A stretch of DNA of 64,000 nt from the NCBI GenBank assembly GCA_964655775.1, contig CAZZNQ010000003.1:1-64000 (forward strand). The letters are read 5' to 3'. A program made the translations under genes and the position numbers. The notes below the pieces were generated by a model. That model was not told where the DNA came from and made no database searches. It saw only the letters and a list, made by a program, of their open reading frames with translations. This DNA comes from CAZZNQ01 sp964655775 (GTDB lineage Bacteria; Planctomycetota; Brocadiia; SM23-32). This document shows, in pieces, positions 1 through 7,934 of this stretch (positions are counted from its first letter, which is position 1; each line of letters opens with the position of its first letter).

Positions 1-1656
1 GGCGATCACCGCTTTCAGGCCGAGGTACATCGGCGCGAGGGCGGCATGCTCGCGGCTGGAGCCCTGGCCGTAGTTCTCTCCCGCGACCACGAACCCACCT
101 CCAGCCTCTTTCGCGCGGCGAGGGAACGTTGGGTCGACGGCCTCGAAAACGTGTTCGCTGATCGCCGGGATGTTCGAGCGCAGCGGCAGTATGCGGCTTC
201 CGGCCGGCATGATGTGGTCGGTGGTGATGTTATGCCCGACCTTCAGCAGCACCTCACCTTCGACGGTCTCCGGAAGGCGCTCGCGTCGCGGTATCGGCTT
301 GATGTTGGGCCCGCGAACGATCTCCACCTGCGAGCCGTCCTCGGGCGGGTAGATGACTCCCGCGTCGTCCAGAAGGAACTTCTCGGGCCGCTCTACCTGC
401 GGCGGGTCGCCCATCTCGCGCGGGTCCGTGATCCGGCCCATCAGTGCCGAGGCGACGGCCACGGCGGGGCTGCACAGGTAGCTCTGCGCGTCCGGCGTGC
501 CGGTCCGGCCCTCAAAGTTGCGATTGAACGTGCGCAGCGTGACCGCGCCGTGCGACGGCGCCTGTCCCATGCCGATGCAGGGCCCGCAGGCCACCTCCAG
601 AACCCGGGCGCCGGCGGCCACCATCGCCGCCAGCGTGCCGCTCTGCGAGATCATCTCCAGCACCTGGCGCGAGCCGGGCGACACCGTCATGCTCACTTCG
701 GGCGGCACCTGCCGGCCGGCCAGCATCGCGCCGGCCAGTGCCATGTCGCGGAAGGATGAGTTCGTGCAGCTTCCGATGCAGACCTGGTCCACCTTCTTGC
801 CCGCCACCTCTCGCACGGGCACGACGTTGCCGGGGCTGTGGGGCTGTGCGATGAGCGGTTCGAGCGCCGAAAGGTCGATCTCCATCACCTCGTCGTATTC
901 GGCGTCCGCGTCGGCGCCGGCGGGCCGGTAGTCGTCCTCACGGCCTTGTGCGCGCAGCCATTCGTGCGTCACTTCGTCCGCCGGGAAGATGCTTGTGGTG
1001 GCGCCGAGTTCGGTGCCCATGTTGGTGACGGTGGCCCGGTCGGGCACGTCCAGCGTCGCTACGCCCGGCCCGGCGAACTCGAAAACCTTTCCCACGCCGC
1101 CCTTGACGTCCAGGAGACGCAGCAGTTCGAGGATGATGTCCTTGGCGGCCACCCAGGGCTGCAGTTCGCCGGTCAGGTTGACCTTCACCACGCGCGGGGC
1201 CGTCAGGTAGAACGGCATCCCGGCCATGGCGCACGCGACGTCCTGGCCGCCCGCGCCGATGGCGATCATGCCCAGCCCGCCGCAGGTCGGTGTGTGGCTG
1301 TCGCTGCCCAGGAGTGTCTTGCCGGGCACGCCGAACCGCTCCAGATGCACCTGGTGGCAAATGCCGTTGCCCGGCCGACTGAAGACGATTCCGTAACGCG
1401 CCGCGACGGACTGCAGATAGCGGTGATCGTCGGCATTGAGGGGGCCGGACTGCAGCATGTTGTGATCCACGTAGCTGACGGATAGGTCCGTCCTCACGCG
1501 GTCGATGTCCATCGTCTCCAACTGGAGGTAGGCGGCGGTGCCCGTTGCGTCCTGTGTGAGCGTCTGGTCGATGCGCAACGCGATGGTGCTGCCCGGGGTC
1601 GGCTCGCCCTCGACCAGGTGGTCCTTGATGATCTTGTAGGTCAGGTTGTCGCCCAT
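1..1656 (-). CDS. acn: Aconitate hydratase (partial, runs off the left edge)
   Basis: Isomerises citrate and isocitrate in the TCA cycle using a [4Fe-4S] cluster in the cytoplasm. The visible 552 residues hold the cluster-ligand segments CIGSCTNSS and ACGPCIGMGQ, the early GSDSHTPTCGG segment and, near the cut end, the swivel-domain motif GENYGQGSSREHAAL. The ATG at 1656 follows a GGAG site 7 bases upstream. The order of domains is that of the shorter monomeric bacterial aconitases (roughly 640-660 residues), so about 90-100 residues lie outside the window. It is the last visible gene of the housekeeping operon, 46 bases after dut. It could in principle be a homoaconitase-like relative, but the motifs and length favour aconitase. 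Confidence 0.93.
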   Translation of the reverse strand, partial: MGDNLTYKIIKDHLVEGEPTPGSTIALRIDQTLTQDATGTAAYLQLETMDIDRVRTDLSVSYVDHNMLQSGPLNADDHRYLQSVAARYGIVFSRPGNGICHQVHLERFGVPGKTLLGSDSHTPTCGGLGMIAIGAGGQDVACAMAGMPFYLTAPRVVKVNLTGELQPWVAAKDIILELLRLLDVKGGVGKVFEFAGPGVATLDVPDRATVTNMGTELGATTSIFPADEVTHEWLRAQGREDDYRPAGADADAEYDEVMEIDLSALEPLIAQPHSPGNVVPVREVAGKKVDQVCIGSCTNSSFRDMALAGAMLAGRQVPPEVSMTVSPGSRQVLEMISQSGTLAAMVAAGARVLEVACGPCIGMGQAPSHGAVTLRTFNRNFEGRTGTPDAQSYLCSPAVAVASALMGRITDPREMGDPPQVERPEKFLLDDAGVIYPPEDGSQVEIVRGPNIKPIPRRERLPETVEGEVLLKVGHNITTDHIMPAGSRILPLRSNIPAISEHVFEAVDPTFPRRAKEAGGGFVVAGENYGQGSSREHAALAPMYLGLKAVIA

Positions 1657-1702
1657 TGTATGCTCCGGTTGTTGCCTTGGTCGATGCCCGTGGTCGGCGG
1701 TG

Positions 1703-2158
1703 TCAGTGCAGGCCCGTGGAGCCGAAGCCGCCGAACTGCCGGTCCGTCTCGTCCAGTTCGTCCACTTCCACTATCTCCACCTGCTCCGTGCGGCATATGA
1801 CCATCTGCGCGATGCGCATGCCCCTCTTGACCACGAACGGTTCGTCCCCCAGATTGCACAGGATGATGCCCACCTCGGCGCGGTAGTCGCTGTCGATGGT
1901 GCCGGGGGAGTTCAGAAGCGTGAGGCGGTTCTTCAGTGCAAGGCCGCTGCGGGGGCGGATCTGGGCCTCGAATCCCCGCGGCAGGGCGATGTGCAGGCCG
2001 GTCGGCACCAGCACGACCTTGCCGGGCTCGATGGTCAGGTCTTCTTCCACGGCCGCGTGCACGTCCATGCCGCTGGCGCCGGGGCTCATGTAGCGGGGCA
2101 GCGGCAGATCCTCGCAACCCTCCTTGCGCCGAATCAGGAGTCGGACGTCTCTATCCAT
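1703..2158 (-). CDS. dut: dUTP diphosphatase
   Basis: Hydrolyses dUTP to dUMP and pyrophosphate, keeping uracil out of DNA and feeding dTMP synthesis. The 151-residue product has the motifs of trimeric dUTPases: SPGASGMDVHA, RSGLALKN, GTIDSDYRAEVG and the C-terminal Gly-rich motif RQFGGFGSTG, whose Phe caps the uracil ring. A longer open frame exists upstream, but it overlaps coaC. The ATG at 2158 has a GGAG site at the right distance and gives the standard family length. It lies 49 bases after coaC in the operon. Confidence 0.96.
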   Translation of the reverse strand: MDRDVRLLIRRKEGCEDLPLPRYMSPGASGMDVHAAVEEDLTIEPGKVVLVPTGLHIALPRGFEAQIRPRSGLALKNRLTLLNSPGTIDSDYRAEVGIILCNLGDEPFVVKRGMRIAQMVICRTEQVEIVEVDELDETDRQFGGFGSTGLH

Positions 2159-2207
2159 TGGTTCTCCGTGCGTAGTCTTTGCGCGGAATCGTCTCGATCG
2201 GCAGGGC

Positions 2208-2774
2208 TCAGGAGTCGCTCCGGCAGGCGAGGGCTTGAATCCGATCGATGATCTCCTCGACCGGCGCCAGGTGGCCGAGGGCGACCTTTCCGCTGGCCAG
2301 CTTTCCCTCCACCGGCCCGACGAACTCGACTCGCGGCAGGCTCTCCAGGTAACTGCAGTTGCGCTGAACCGGGGGAGCGGCCCACATGCGATCATTCATG
2401 GCCGGGGCGATGACTTTCGGGCAGTCGCAGGCCATCCAGGTGCAGCTCAGGATGTCGTCCGCGATGCCGTTGGCCGCCTTACCGATGAAGTTGGCTGTCG
2501 CGGGAACCACGGCCAGCAGGTCCACCCACTCGGCGAGGTGAATGTGCTGCAGGCTGACGGCCTGTCCCTGGACGAACATCTCCGTGACGACCGGGTTGCC
2601 GGACAGCGCCCGGAACGTGGTGGGGGCCACCAGTTGCTGCGCCGCGGCGGTCATCACCGCGCGCACGTTGTGTCCGTGCGCCATCAGGCCGCGCAGCACG
2701 GAGGCCGTCTTATAAGCGGCGATGCTGCCGGTCACTCCCAGGATGATGTTGCGCCCGTCTGGTTGCTCTTCCAC
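2208..2774 (-). CDS. coaC: Phosphopantothenoylcysteine decarboxylase (CoaC-type flavoprotein)
   Basis: Decarboxylates 4'-phosphopantothenoylcysteine in coenzyme A synthesis, using FMN. The 188-residue protein is only the flavoprotein half of the usual CoaBC fusion. It shows the N-terminal GVTGSIAAYK flavin-binding loop, the active-site His region HIHLAEW, and the substrate motif PAMNDRMW. No CoaB (phosphopantothenate-cysteine ligase) domain follows in this frame or beside it, so CoaB must be encoded elsewhere or replaced. Its place after rpoZ and gmk is the classical bacterial order. Confidence 0.9.
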   Translation of the reverse strand: MEEQPDGRNIILGVTGSIAAYKTASVLRGLMAHGHNVRAVMTAAAQQLVAPTTFRALSGNPVVTEMFVQGQAVSLQHIHLAEWVDLLAVVPATANFIGKAANGIADDILSCTWMACDCPKVIAPAMNDRMWAAPPVQRNCSYLESLPRVEFVGPVEGKLASGKVALGHLAPVEEIIDRIQALACRSDS

Positions 2775-2810
2775 GGTTCACGTTTCCTTGGGGATGCTTT
2801 CAGTGCCCGA

Positions 2811-3050
2811 TCACAGAGTCGGCTGCTCGCTCTCTCCCCTGCCTTCGGGCAGGCGCAGGGCAATCTTGTCCTGCTCGATCTCGTCGAGGATCTGGTTGAA
2901 CAGCTCGTCCAGGTTGCGGACCGTGGGCATGAAGGCCCGCCCGCCCTGGTAGTAGCTTCTCGCCTGCTTCTGAATCAGGGTGGTCAGTTTGAACCGGCCC
3001 CCCGTCTTCTTGCTGAGTTCCTCGACTCGTCCTTCCTGGCTACGCCTCAT
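2811..3050 (-). CDS. rpoZ: DNA-directed RNA polymerase omega subunit
   Basis: Small (79 residues) RNA polymerase subunit that helps fold and hold the beta-prime subunit. The segment KTGGRFKLTTLIQKQAR followed by a short acidic helix matches the RpoZ core. The protein lacks the extended C-terminal tail of the enterobacterial form. It starts 16 bases after the gmk stop, and gmk-rpoZ linkage is a common bacterial arrangement that strengthens an otherwise short-protein call. Confidence 0.85.
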   Translation of the reverse strand: MRRSQEGRVEELSKKTGGRFKLTTLIQKQARSYYQGGRAFMPTVRNLDELFNQILDEIEQDKIALRLPEGRGESEQPTL

Positions 3051-3066
3051 ATCCCGTCCTCACAGA

Positions 3067-3666
3067 TCAGTTGTGGTTCCTGCCGACCCGATCCCTGATG
3101 ATGCGGGCCACCTGCTCTACGGCCCTGTCCAGGTCGTCGTTCACGACCCGGTAGTCGTACTTCGCAGCGTACTCCTGTTCCTCGCGCGCCCTTCTCAGAC
3201 GGCGCTCGATGGTCTTCTCATCGTCGCGCCCGCGGCTCTCCAGGCGGCGGCGCAGTTCCTGTTCCGAAGGCGGCTCCAGGAACACCAGCGTCACCTCCGG
3301 CCAGCGCTTCTTCACCTGAAGCCCGCCGTCCACCTCTATGGTCAACAGCGCCGCCGGCGCTTCCCTGAGCGCCCGGTTCACCGAATCCACCGGCGTGCCG
3401 TAGTAGTTGCCGACGTAGCGCGCGTGTTCGAGGAGCCTTCCCCGTCGAATCCAGTGTTCGAACTCCTCTTCGGTCACGAAGAAGTAGTCGACGCCCTCTT
3501 CCTCGCCTTCCTTCGGCCGACGGGTCGTCGCCGTGACGGCTCGCTCCGCGACCGCCCGCCGGCAGAGCCGGTCGGCGACGGTGTTCTTGCCGACGCCGCT
3601 GGGGCCGGACAGCACGAATACCCGCTCGGGTTCCTCCAGTTCGGGCGCTTCCGGCTCTTCCACCAT
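3067..3666 (-). CDS. gmk: Guanylate kinase
   Basis: Phosphorylates GMP to GDP with ATP. The P-loop GPSGVGKN lies near the N-terminus, followed by TTRRPKEGEEEGVDYFF, the GMP-binding region, and a lid segment rich in Arg with SRGRDDEKTIERRLRRA. The product is 199 residues from the ATG at 3666. An in-frame GTG at 3687 would add seven residues but has no visible ribosome site, so the ATG is preferred. It sits between yicC and rpoZ, as in many bacteria. Confidence 0.95.
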   Translation of the reverse strand: MVEEPEAPELEEPERVFVLSGPSGVGKNTVADRLCRRAVAERAVTATTRRPKEGEEEGVDYFFVTEEEFEHWIRRGRLLEHARYVGNYYGTPVDSVNRALREAPAALLTIEVDGGLQVKKRWPEVTLVFLEPPSEQELRRRLESRGRDDEKTIERRLRRAREEQEYAAKYDYRVVNDDLDRAVEQVARIIRDRVGRNHN

Positions 3667-3700
3667 GTTTCGGACTCGTCGCTCCACGGAGGCAGCGTGC

Positions 3701-4588
3701 CTACTCGACGTTGCGGACCTGTTCCCGCAGGCGGTCCACGTCGCTCTTCAGTTCCAGCACCTCCTGCACCTGCACGCCGGAGGGCACCTTGGCGGCGATG
3801 GTGCCGCCCTCGCGCAGCATCTCCTGGCCGATGAACTCCATCCGGCGCCCGACGGGCTTGCCGTCGGTCTCCAGCGCCTGCCGGAACTGCTGGACATGGC
3901 TCCTCAGCCGGGCGATCTCCTCGCTCACGTCGCAGCGATCCGCGTAGATAGCCACTTCGCGGGCCAGCGAGTCCTCCCGTACCGACACGTCCGTGCCTTC
4001 CAGGAGGCGGGCTATCCGCTCGCGTAGGCGATCGCGATACGCCGGCACAAAGCTGTCCTGGGCCTTCTCAATGGCGCTTGTGTGGGCCTCGATGCCGTCC
4101 GCCAGGTCCGAAAGCTGATCGTTCAGGTTCGCGCCCTCGGCGCGACGCATCTCCACCAGTTTGTCCAGGCACGCTTCGGTGGCGCGCTCGACGCCCGGCC
4201 AGAGTTCCTCGGCGTCCGTCTCGTCCACGGCCGTATCCTTGAGAACGCCCGGCAGGCGCAGCAACGCCGCCAGGTCCACCTGCACGGGCAGGTCCGCCGA
4301 GTTCGCTATCTCCTTGAGGGCGCCCAGGTAGTCGCGCGCGGCTTCGGCGTTCAGCCCCATGGCCGCGCTCTCAGTCGTGTAGCGGCAGCTCACATTGACG
4401 TATACGTGCCCGCGGTGAAGCTTCTTCTCCGCCAGCTTCTGCAGCTTGTGCTCGCGGGCCTGCAGCATATCCGGCACGCGGAAGGATATCTGCAGGTCGC
4501 GATGGTTCACGGACTTCGCCTCGACCAGCACGGTCCAGTGTCCGCACTGCTCCTCGGCGCGGCCGAATCCCGTCATGCTGCAGATCAT
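3701..4588 (-). CDS. yicC: YicC-family endoribonuclease-like protein
   Basis: Belongs to the YicC/YloC family, reported to act as endoribonuclease in RNA turnover. The start MICSMTGFGRAE is the family hallmark, and the C-terminal part holds GRRMEFIGQEMLREGGTI, matching the conserved block in which Glu residues bind metal. From the ATG at 4588 the protein has 295 residues, close to the family length. An upstream in-frame start at 4660 would overlap secG by 71 bases and add 24 residues outside the family, so it is rejected. One base separates the start from the secG stop, so the two are probably translationally coupled. Confidence 0.92.
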   Translation of the reverse strand: MICSMTGFGRAEEQCGHWTVLVEAKSVNHRDLQISFRVPDMLQAREHKLQKLAEKKLHRGHVYVNVSCRYTTESAAMGLNAEAARDYLGALKEIANSADLPVQVDLAALLRLPGVLKDTAVDETDAEELWPGVERATEACLDKLVEMRRAEGANLNDQLSDLADGIEAHTSAIEKAQDSFVPAYRDRLRERIARLLEGTDVSVREDSLAREVAIYADRCDVSEEIARLRSHVQQFRQALETDGKPVGRRMEFIGQEMLREGGTIAAKVPSGVQVQEVLELKSDVDRLREQVRNVE

Positions 4589-4589
4589 G

Positions 4590-5057
4590 CTACTCGGTCC
4601 CTTCGCTCGGAGCGTCGCTGCCTTCCGGGGCCATTGCGCCCTCTGCGGCGGTGGGTTCACTTGCCGGCGCCGGCATCTCGTCCGGCACGGTTAGCCCCGG
4701 CGCGGGTTCCGGTTCGGGCAGGTTGAGCGCGCTCGCCGGACGCCTGGGTCCCAGGATGGACATCAGCATGCATATGAAGATGAAGAGGCCCAGCATGACG
4801 TAAGTGGCTCGGGCGATGGGAGTTGCCGAGCGCGCGCCCAGCATGCTGTCTCCTCCCGCGCCGCCCAGCGACGCCGCCAGACCGCCGCCGCGGCCGCTCT
4901 GGATCAGCACCGCCGCTATCGCCAGAACGCCCACAACCAGCACGTAGGCCATCAGCATGGCCCGCCACTCGAGCGCAAAAAACAGGAGCGCCAGAGCGAA
5001 GAACGATGCTATGATGCCCCACTTCTTCAACTGTTTTCGGAATTCTTCCGGATCCAT
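4590..5057 (-). CDS. secG: Preprotein translocase subunit SecG
   Basis: Accessory subunit of the SecYEG channel in the inner membrane. The SecG core is visible: a hydrophobic segment at about residues 34-53, the Gly-rich loop IQSGRGGGLAASLGG, then a second segment at about 85-103. At 155 residues it is longer than the usual 70-110. It has an extra hydrophobic segment at about 13-29 and a Pro/Glu/Ala-rich tail of about 50 residues. Linkage to tpiA upstream is typical of SecG. An internal Met at residue 34 would give a conventional two-span SecG. Confidence 0.88.
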   Translation of the reverse strand: MDPEEFRKQLKKWGIIASFFALALLFFALEWRAMLMAYVLVVGVLAIAAVLIQSGRGGGLAASLGGAGGDSMLGARSATPIARATYVMLGLFIFICMLMSILGPRRPASALNLPEPEPAPGLTVPDEMPAPASEPTAAEGAMAPEGSDAPSEGTE

Positions 5058-5093
5058 TCTCTCTATTCTCGACAGGGGAACGCGCTTGCGCGC

Positions 5094-5861
5094 CTACTTC
5101 TGCAGCTCCTGCGCCGCCCGCACGATGGGGGCGAAAGTCTCGGCCTTGAGGCTCGCGCCGCCGACAAGCGCGCCGTCCACGTTCGGCATGCCCAGCAGCT
5201 CGGCGGCGTTCGCGGGCTTCACGCTGCCGCCGTACTGGATGACGGTGGCTTCAGCGACATCCTCGCCGTATGCCTCCTCCAGAAGGGTGCGCAGCATCGC
5301 GTGGACATCTTCGGCCTGGTCGGGCGTAGCCGTCTCGCCGGTCCCGATCGCCCAGACCGGTTCGTAGGCGATCGTCACTCGCGCCATCTGATCGGCACTG
5401 ACGTCTTCCAGCGCGCTCGTAAGCTGGCCGGATACCACGTCGGCCGTCCGGTCGGCACGGCGCTGCTCGATGGTCTCGCCCACGCAGATGATCGGGTCCA
5501 GCCCGCACTCCAACGCCTTCAGGACCTTCGTGTGGATGAACTCGTCGGGCTCGCCCATGACGTGGCGTCTCTCGGAATGGCCCAGTATCACGTATCGGCA
5601 GCCGACGTCCAGCAGCATACCGCCGGAGATCTCGCCGGTGTAGGCGCCCTCGGCCTCGGTGTACATGTTCTGTCCGCCCACGCCGATCTGCGTCCCGTCC
5701 AGTATGTCGGCCACGTTCTGCAGATACACGTAGGGGGGGCAGACGGCGAGGGTGACATCCTCCACGCCGCCGATCTCATCCTTGAGCCCGTGCGCCAACG
5801 CCGCGGACTGGGCGGCGTTCAGGTTCATCTTCCAGTTGCCGGCCACGAAAAGCTGTCTCAT
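5094..5861 (-). CDS. tpiA: Triose-phosphate isomerase
   Basis: Interconverts dihydroxyacetone phosphate and glyceraldehyde 3-phosphate in glycolysis and gluconeogenesis. The catalytic set is complete: Lys11 in AGNWKMN, His95 in ILGHSERR, and Glu167 in AYEPVWAIGTG. The phosphate-binding IQYGGSVKP and the C-terminal GALVGGASL are also present. Two closely spaced ATGs (5867 and 5861) share one GGGAC ribosome site. The second gives the standard 255 residues and conventional numbering. The gene lies 48 bases after pheA and 36 before secG. Confidence 0.97.
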   Translation of the reverse strand: MRQLFVAGNWKMNLNAAQSAALAHGLKDEIGGVEDVTLAVCPPYVYLQNVADILDGTQIGVGGQNMYTEAEGAYTGEISGGMLLDVGCRYVILGHSERRHVMGEPDEFIHTKVLKALECGLDPIICVGETIEQRRADRTADVVSGQLTSALEDVSADQMARVTIAYEPVWAIGTGETATPDQAEDVHAMLRTLLEEAYGEDVAEATVIQYGGSVKPANAAELLGMPNVDGALVGGASLKAETFAPIVRAAQELQK

Positions 5862-5909
5862 GATCATGCTGTCCCATCAGAAATGAATCGCTCGGTGAAG
5901 CCTGTTGCG

Positions 5910-6974
5910 TCAACCACGGCAGCGCGGGAAGGCGCCCAGCACCTTCAGTTCCAGGCACTCGTCTTCCATCTCCGCTACGGCCTGGCGAATCTTCTCGTCG
6001 GCCGGGTGGCCCAGGAAGTCGATGAAGAAGTAATACTGCCAGGGCGCCGTGGGCGACGGGAAGGACTCGATCTTCGTCATGTTGATGGCATAGGTCTTGA
6101 ACGGAGCCAGCAGGTCGTGCAGGGCGCCCACTTTGTCCTTCACGCTGCAGAGCACGGCCGTCTTGTCGTCGCCCGTCGGGTCGCTGGCGTGTTCACCCAG
6201 CACGAAGAAGCGCGTGACGTTGTGGCCGAAGTCCTCGATGTTCTCGAACAGCACGTTCAGCCCGTGCGGCTGGCCCAGGCTGGAACTGCCGATCGCTGCG
6301 GCGCCCTCTTCTTTGGCCGCCGTCTCCGCGGCGGCGCTGGTGCTGGGCGCCGAGCGCAGTTCCACGTTGGGCATGTGGTCCTGCAGCCAGTGGCTCACCT
6401 GCGTGAAGACCTCGGGCTTGCTGTAGATGCGGGTGATCTCGTCGGGCGCGCACTTCGCCATCAGGGAGTGGTGTATGCCCATCACGATCTCGGCGCAGAC
6501 GGACAGGTGGCTGTCCAGGAACCGCGTCAGCGTCTCGTGGATGCCGCCGCCGGTGGAGTTCTCCACCGGCACCACTCCGTAATCGGCCCGGCCCTTCTCC
6601 ACTTCGCCGAACACCCGGTTGATGGTGTCCACAGGCATGTACGTGACCGACTCGCCGAACTTGCCCCGTGCGGCCGTGTGTGTAAACGTTCCGGCGGGGC
6701 CAAGATAGGCCACTCTCAGTGGCTTCTGCAGCGCCAGGCAGCCGCTCATGATCTCGCGATACACGGCGCGCAGGCAGCCGTCCGGCAGCGGACCGGGGTT
6801 GCCCTCGGTTACGCGCCGGTAGACCTGCTCTTCGCGCGCGGGTGTGAAGATGGGCAGCCCTTCCTCTCGCTTGACCTCGCCGATCCGGCGCGCCAGTTCC
6901 GCCCGCTCGTTCACCAGGCGTATGATCTCTGCATCGATCTTGTCGACACTGTTGCGCAGATCGTCAATGCTCAT
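5910..6974 (-). CDS. pheA: Bifunctional chorismate mutase / prephenate dehydratase (P-protein)
   Basis: Turns chorismate into prephenate and then phenylpyruvate, the committed steps to phenylalanine. The 354-residue product has an AroQ-type mutase helix bundle (about 1-85), a prephenate dehydratase domain opening with VAYLGPAGTFTHTAA and carrying ENSTGGGIHETL and the catalytic GHNVTRFF motif, and a C-terminal ACT domain (about 270-350). The usual ESRP motif that helps bind feedback phenylalanine reads ESFP here, so allosteric control may differ. A start at 7037 would add 21 residues outside the mutase fold. The ATG at 6974 fits the family. It is first in the operon. Confidence 0.95.
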   Translation of the reverse strand: MSIDDLRNSVDKIDAEIIRLVNERAELARRIGEVKREEGLPIFTPAREEQVYRRVTEGNPGPLPDGCLRAVYREIMSGCLALQKPLRVAYLGPAGTFTHTAARGKFGESVTYMPVDTINRVFGEVEKGRADYGVVPVENSTGGGIHETLTRFLDSHLSVCAEIVMGIHHSLMAKCAPDEITRIYSKPEVFTQVSHWLQDHMPNVELRSAPSTSAAAETAAKEEGAAAIGSSSLGQPHGLNVLFENIEDFGHNVTRFFVLGEHASDPTGDDKTAVLCSVKDKVGALHDLLAPFKTYAINMTKIESFPSPTAPWQYYFFIDFLGHPADEKIRQAVAEMEDECLELKVLGAFPRCRG

Positions 6975-7059
6975 AGTGGCGGCCCTGGAGAGAGAGGACG
7001 CACCGGACACGAGGAGAGAGCCCGGAAACGGCGACATCGCATACTATGCCCTTGGCAAG

Positions 7060-7086
7060 TGTATACCAAGATGCGATTTGTGTCAA
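7060..7086 (-). promoter_or_regulatory. Candidate sigma-70 promoter of the pheA-acn operon
   Basis: On the minus strand TTGACA (7081-7086) is followed after 15 bases by TATACA (7060-7065), some 86 bases before the pheA start. The -35 box is perfect. The -10 box is moderate and the spacer is short, so the exact -10 placement is uncertain. No other promoter-like sequence lies between here and aconitase, where gaps are all below 60 bases. Confidence 0.5.
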
Positions 7087-7307
7087 ATGAAAAGCCGCCA
7101 CCGGGAGGGATGTCCTGGGTTGATGCTGACCCCTCGGTGACAGCGGCCCTCCAGCCCGTCGCCTTGCGACCGATCCCACACGATCCCCCGTTGCCGTAGC
7201 ACGCTCTTGCCTGCCGGCTGGATATCTTCTGTTGCTGCCGACACACTCCAGGTATTCCACGTGCCCGAAACCGCATTCCTAAAAAGCCCCATTAAGGTGC
7301 GCTTTGT

Positions 7308-7327
7308 CCGAAATGCCGGTATTTCGG
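7308..7327. promoter_or_regulatory. Inverted repeat, candidate operator
   Basis: A perfect 7-base inverted repeat, CCGAAAT / ATTTCGG, with a 6-base centre. The half-site CCGAAATG recurs at 7389-7396, just before the candidate -10 box of the phage gene cluster. The arrangement suits binding of a dimeric regulator. A GGGGTTTT run follows it, so a weak terminator is an alternative, but no plus-strand gene lies upstream to need one. The rest of the 477-base gap between pheA and the first phage gene (6975-7451) shows no coding region I can support. Confidence 0.4.
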
Positions 7328-7344
7328 GGTTTTCGACCGCCCAT

Positions 7345-7384
7345 GAGCGGACACGAGCGGACACGAGCGCCCACAACGGACACA
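7345..7384. repeat. Four tandem 10-base units before the phage gene cluster
   Basis: Consecutive units GAGCGGACAC (7345), GAGCGGACAC (7355), GAGCGCCCAC (7365) and AACGGACACA (7375) form a 40-base array. The 10-base period is close to one helical turn, so repeated binding sites would face the same side of the DNA. The array ends 17 bases before a TATAAT box. It may be a regulator or packaging-protein site, but nothing in the window names the binding protein. Confidence 0.6.
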
Positions 7385-7401
7385 CGTTCCGAAATGACGC
7401 C

Positions 7402-7407
7402 TATAAT
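7402..7407 (+). promoter_or_regulatory. Candidate -10 box of the phage structural operon
   Basis: TATAAT sits 45 bases before the first phage gene. The expected -35 position falls inside the tandem 10-base units (GACACA at 17-base spacing) and is a poor match to TTGACA, as would fit a promoter that depends on an activator. Confidence 0.4.
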
Positions 7408-7451
7408 CCCGCTCCGCCTGGGAACAGCCGAACACCGGACGGAGAGATGCC

Positions 7452-7934
7452 ATGGGGCACAACGTCAAGAAGGAACGCCTGCCTGAAGCGCGCGCCCTTT
7501 ACGAAAGCGGCGTGCGCGTTTCCGAAATAGCCGCCGCGCTCAACGTGTCGCCGAGGACGATCCGCCGGTGGCGGAGCGCCGAAGCCGACGCCGGGCGGCC
7601 CTGGCGTCGGGACTGCGATTCCCCCGCCCGCGTCCCACACCGTCCCGCACCGTCCCGCCGGCACGATCTCGTGCGAGAGCTGGAGGAGAGCCTCGCCGAC
7701 CTGGTTGGGCGGATGGGTACGGAGGACGAGGACGCGCGTCTGCCCGACCGCATGCTCAAGCTCTGCCGCGTGATCGACTTCCTCCGGGACGACTCGGACG
7801 ACCCCACATGTGCCCTGCAGACGATGGAGCGGTTCGCCGCTTTCTGCATGGACCGGATGACCGAGGAGGAGGTCGCCCCGGTGCGCCGGGCGGTTTCGAT
7901 GTTCGTCGAGACCCTCAGAAGGGAGCACACATGA
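7452..7934 (+). CDS. Small terminase-like protein with N-terminal HTH
   Basis: Probably the DNA-recognition subunit of the packaging motor. Residues 1-45 form a homeodomain-like helix-turn-helix (SGVRVSEIAAALNVSPRTIRRW), the fold common in small terminases. The remainder, to residue 160, is helical and charged, as expected for oligomerisation. A ribosome site (GGAGAG) precedes the ATG. It stands first in the cluster and three genes before the large terminase, where the Mu gp27-type protein is expected. A transcriptional regulator is the alternative, but the long C-terminal helical part and the position favour terminase. Confidence 0.65.
   Translation: MGHNVKKERLPEARALYESGVRVSEIAAALNVSPRTIRRWRSAEADAGRPWRRDCDSPARVPHRPAPSRRHDLVRELEESLADLVGRMGTEDEDARLPDRMLKLCRVIDFLRDDSDDPTCALQTMERFAAFCMDRMTEEEVAPVRRAVSMFVETLRREHT

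Noticed and set aside
46..1485. Plus-strand open frames of 144-237 residues across the left edge
   Set aside because: They are shadows of the minus-strand aconitase frame, which has complete family motifs.
5301..7199. Plus-strand 632-residue open frame
   Set aside because: It covers tpiA and pheA on the other strand, is rich in His/Val/Arg as expected of a GC-rich antisense frame and has no recognisable domain.
7345..7384. Tandem 10-base units as a CRISPR array
   Set aside because: Units are contiguous with no spacers and only four are present; no cas genes are nearby.
7100..7451. Attachment site matching the right flank at 23150-23280
   Set aside because: No shared direct repeat longer than chance was found by eye between the two flanks.
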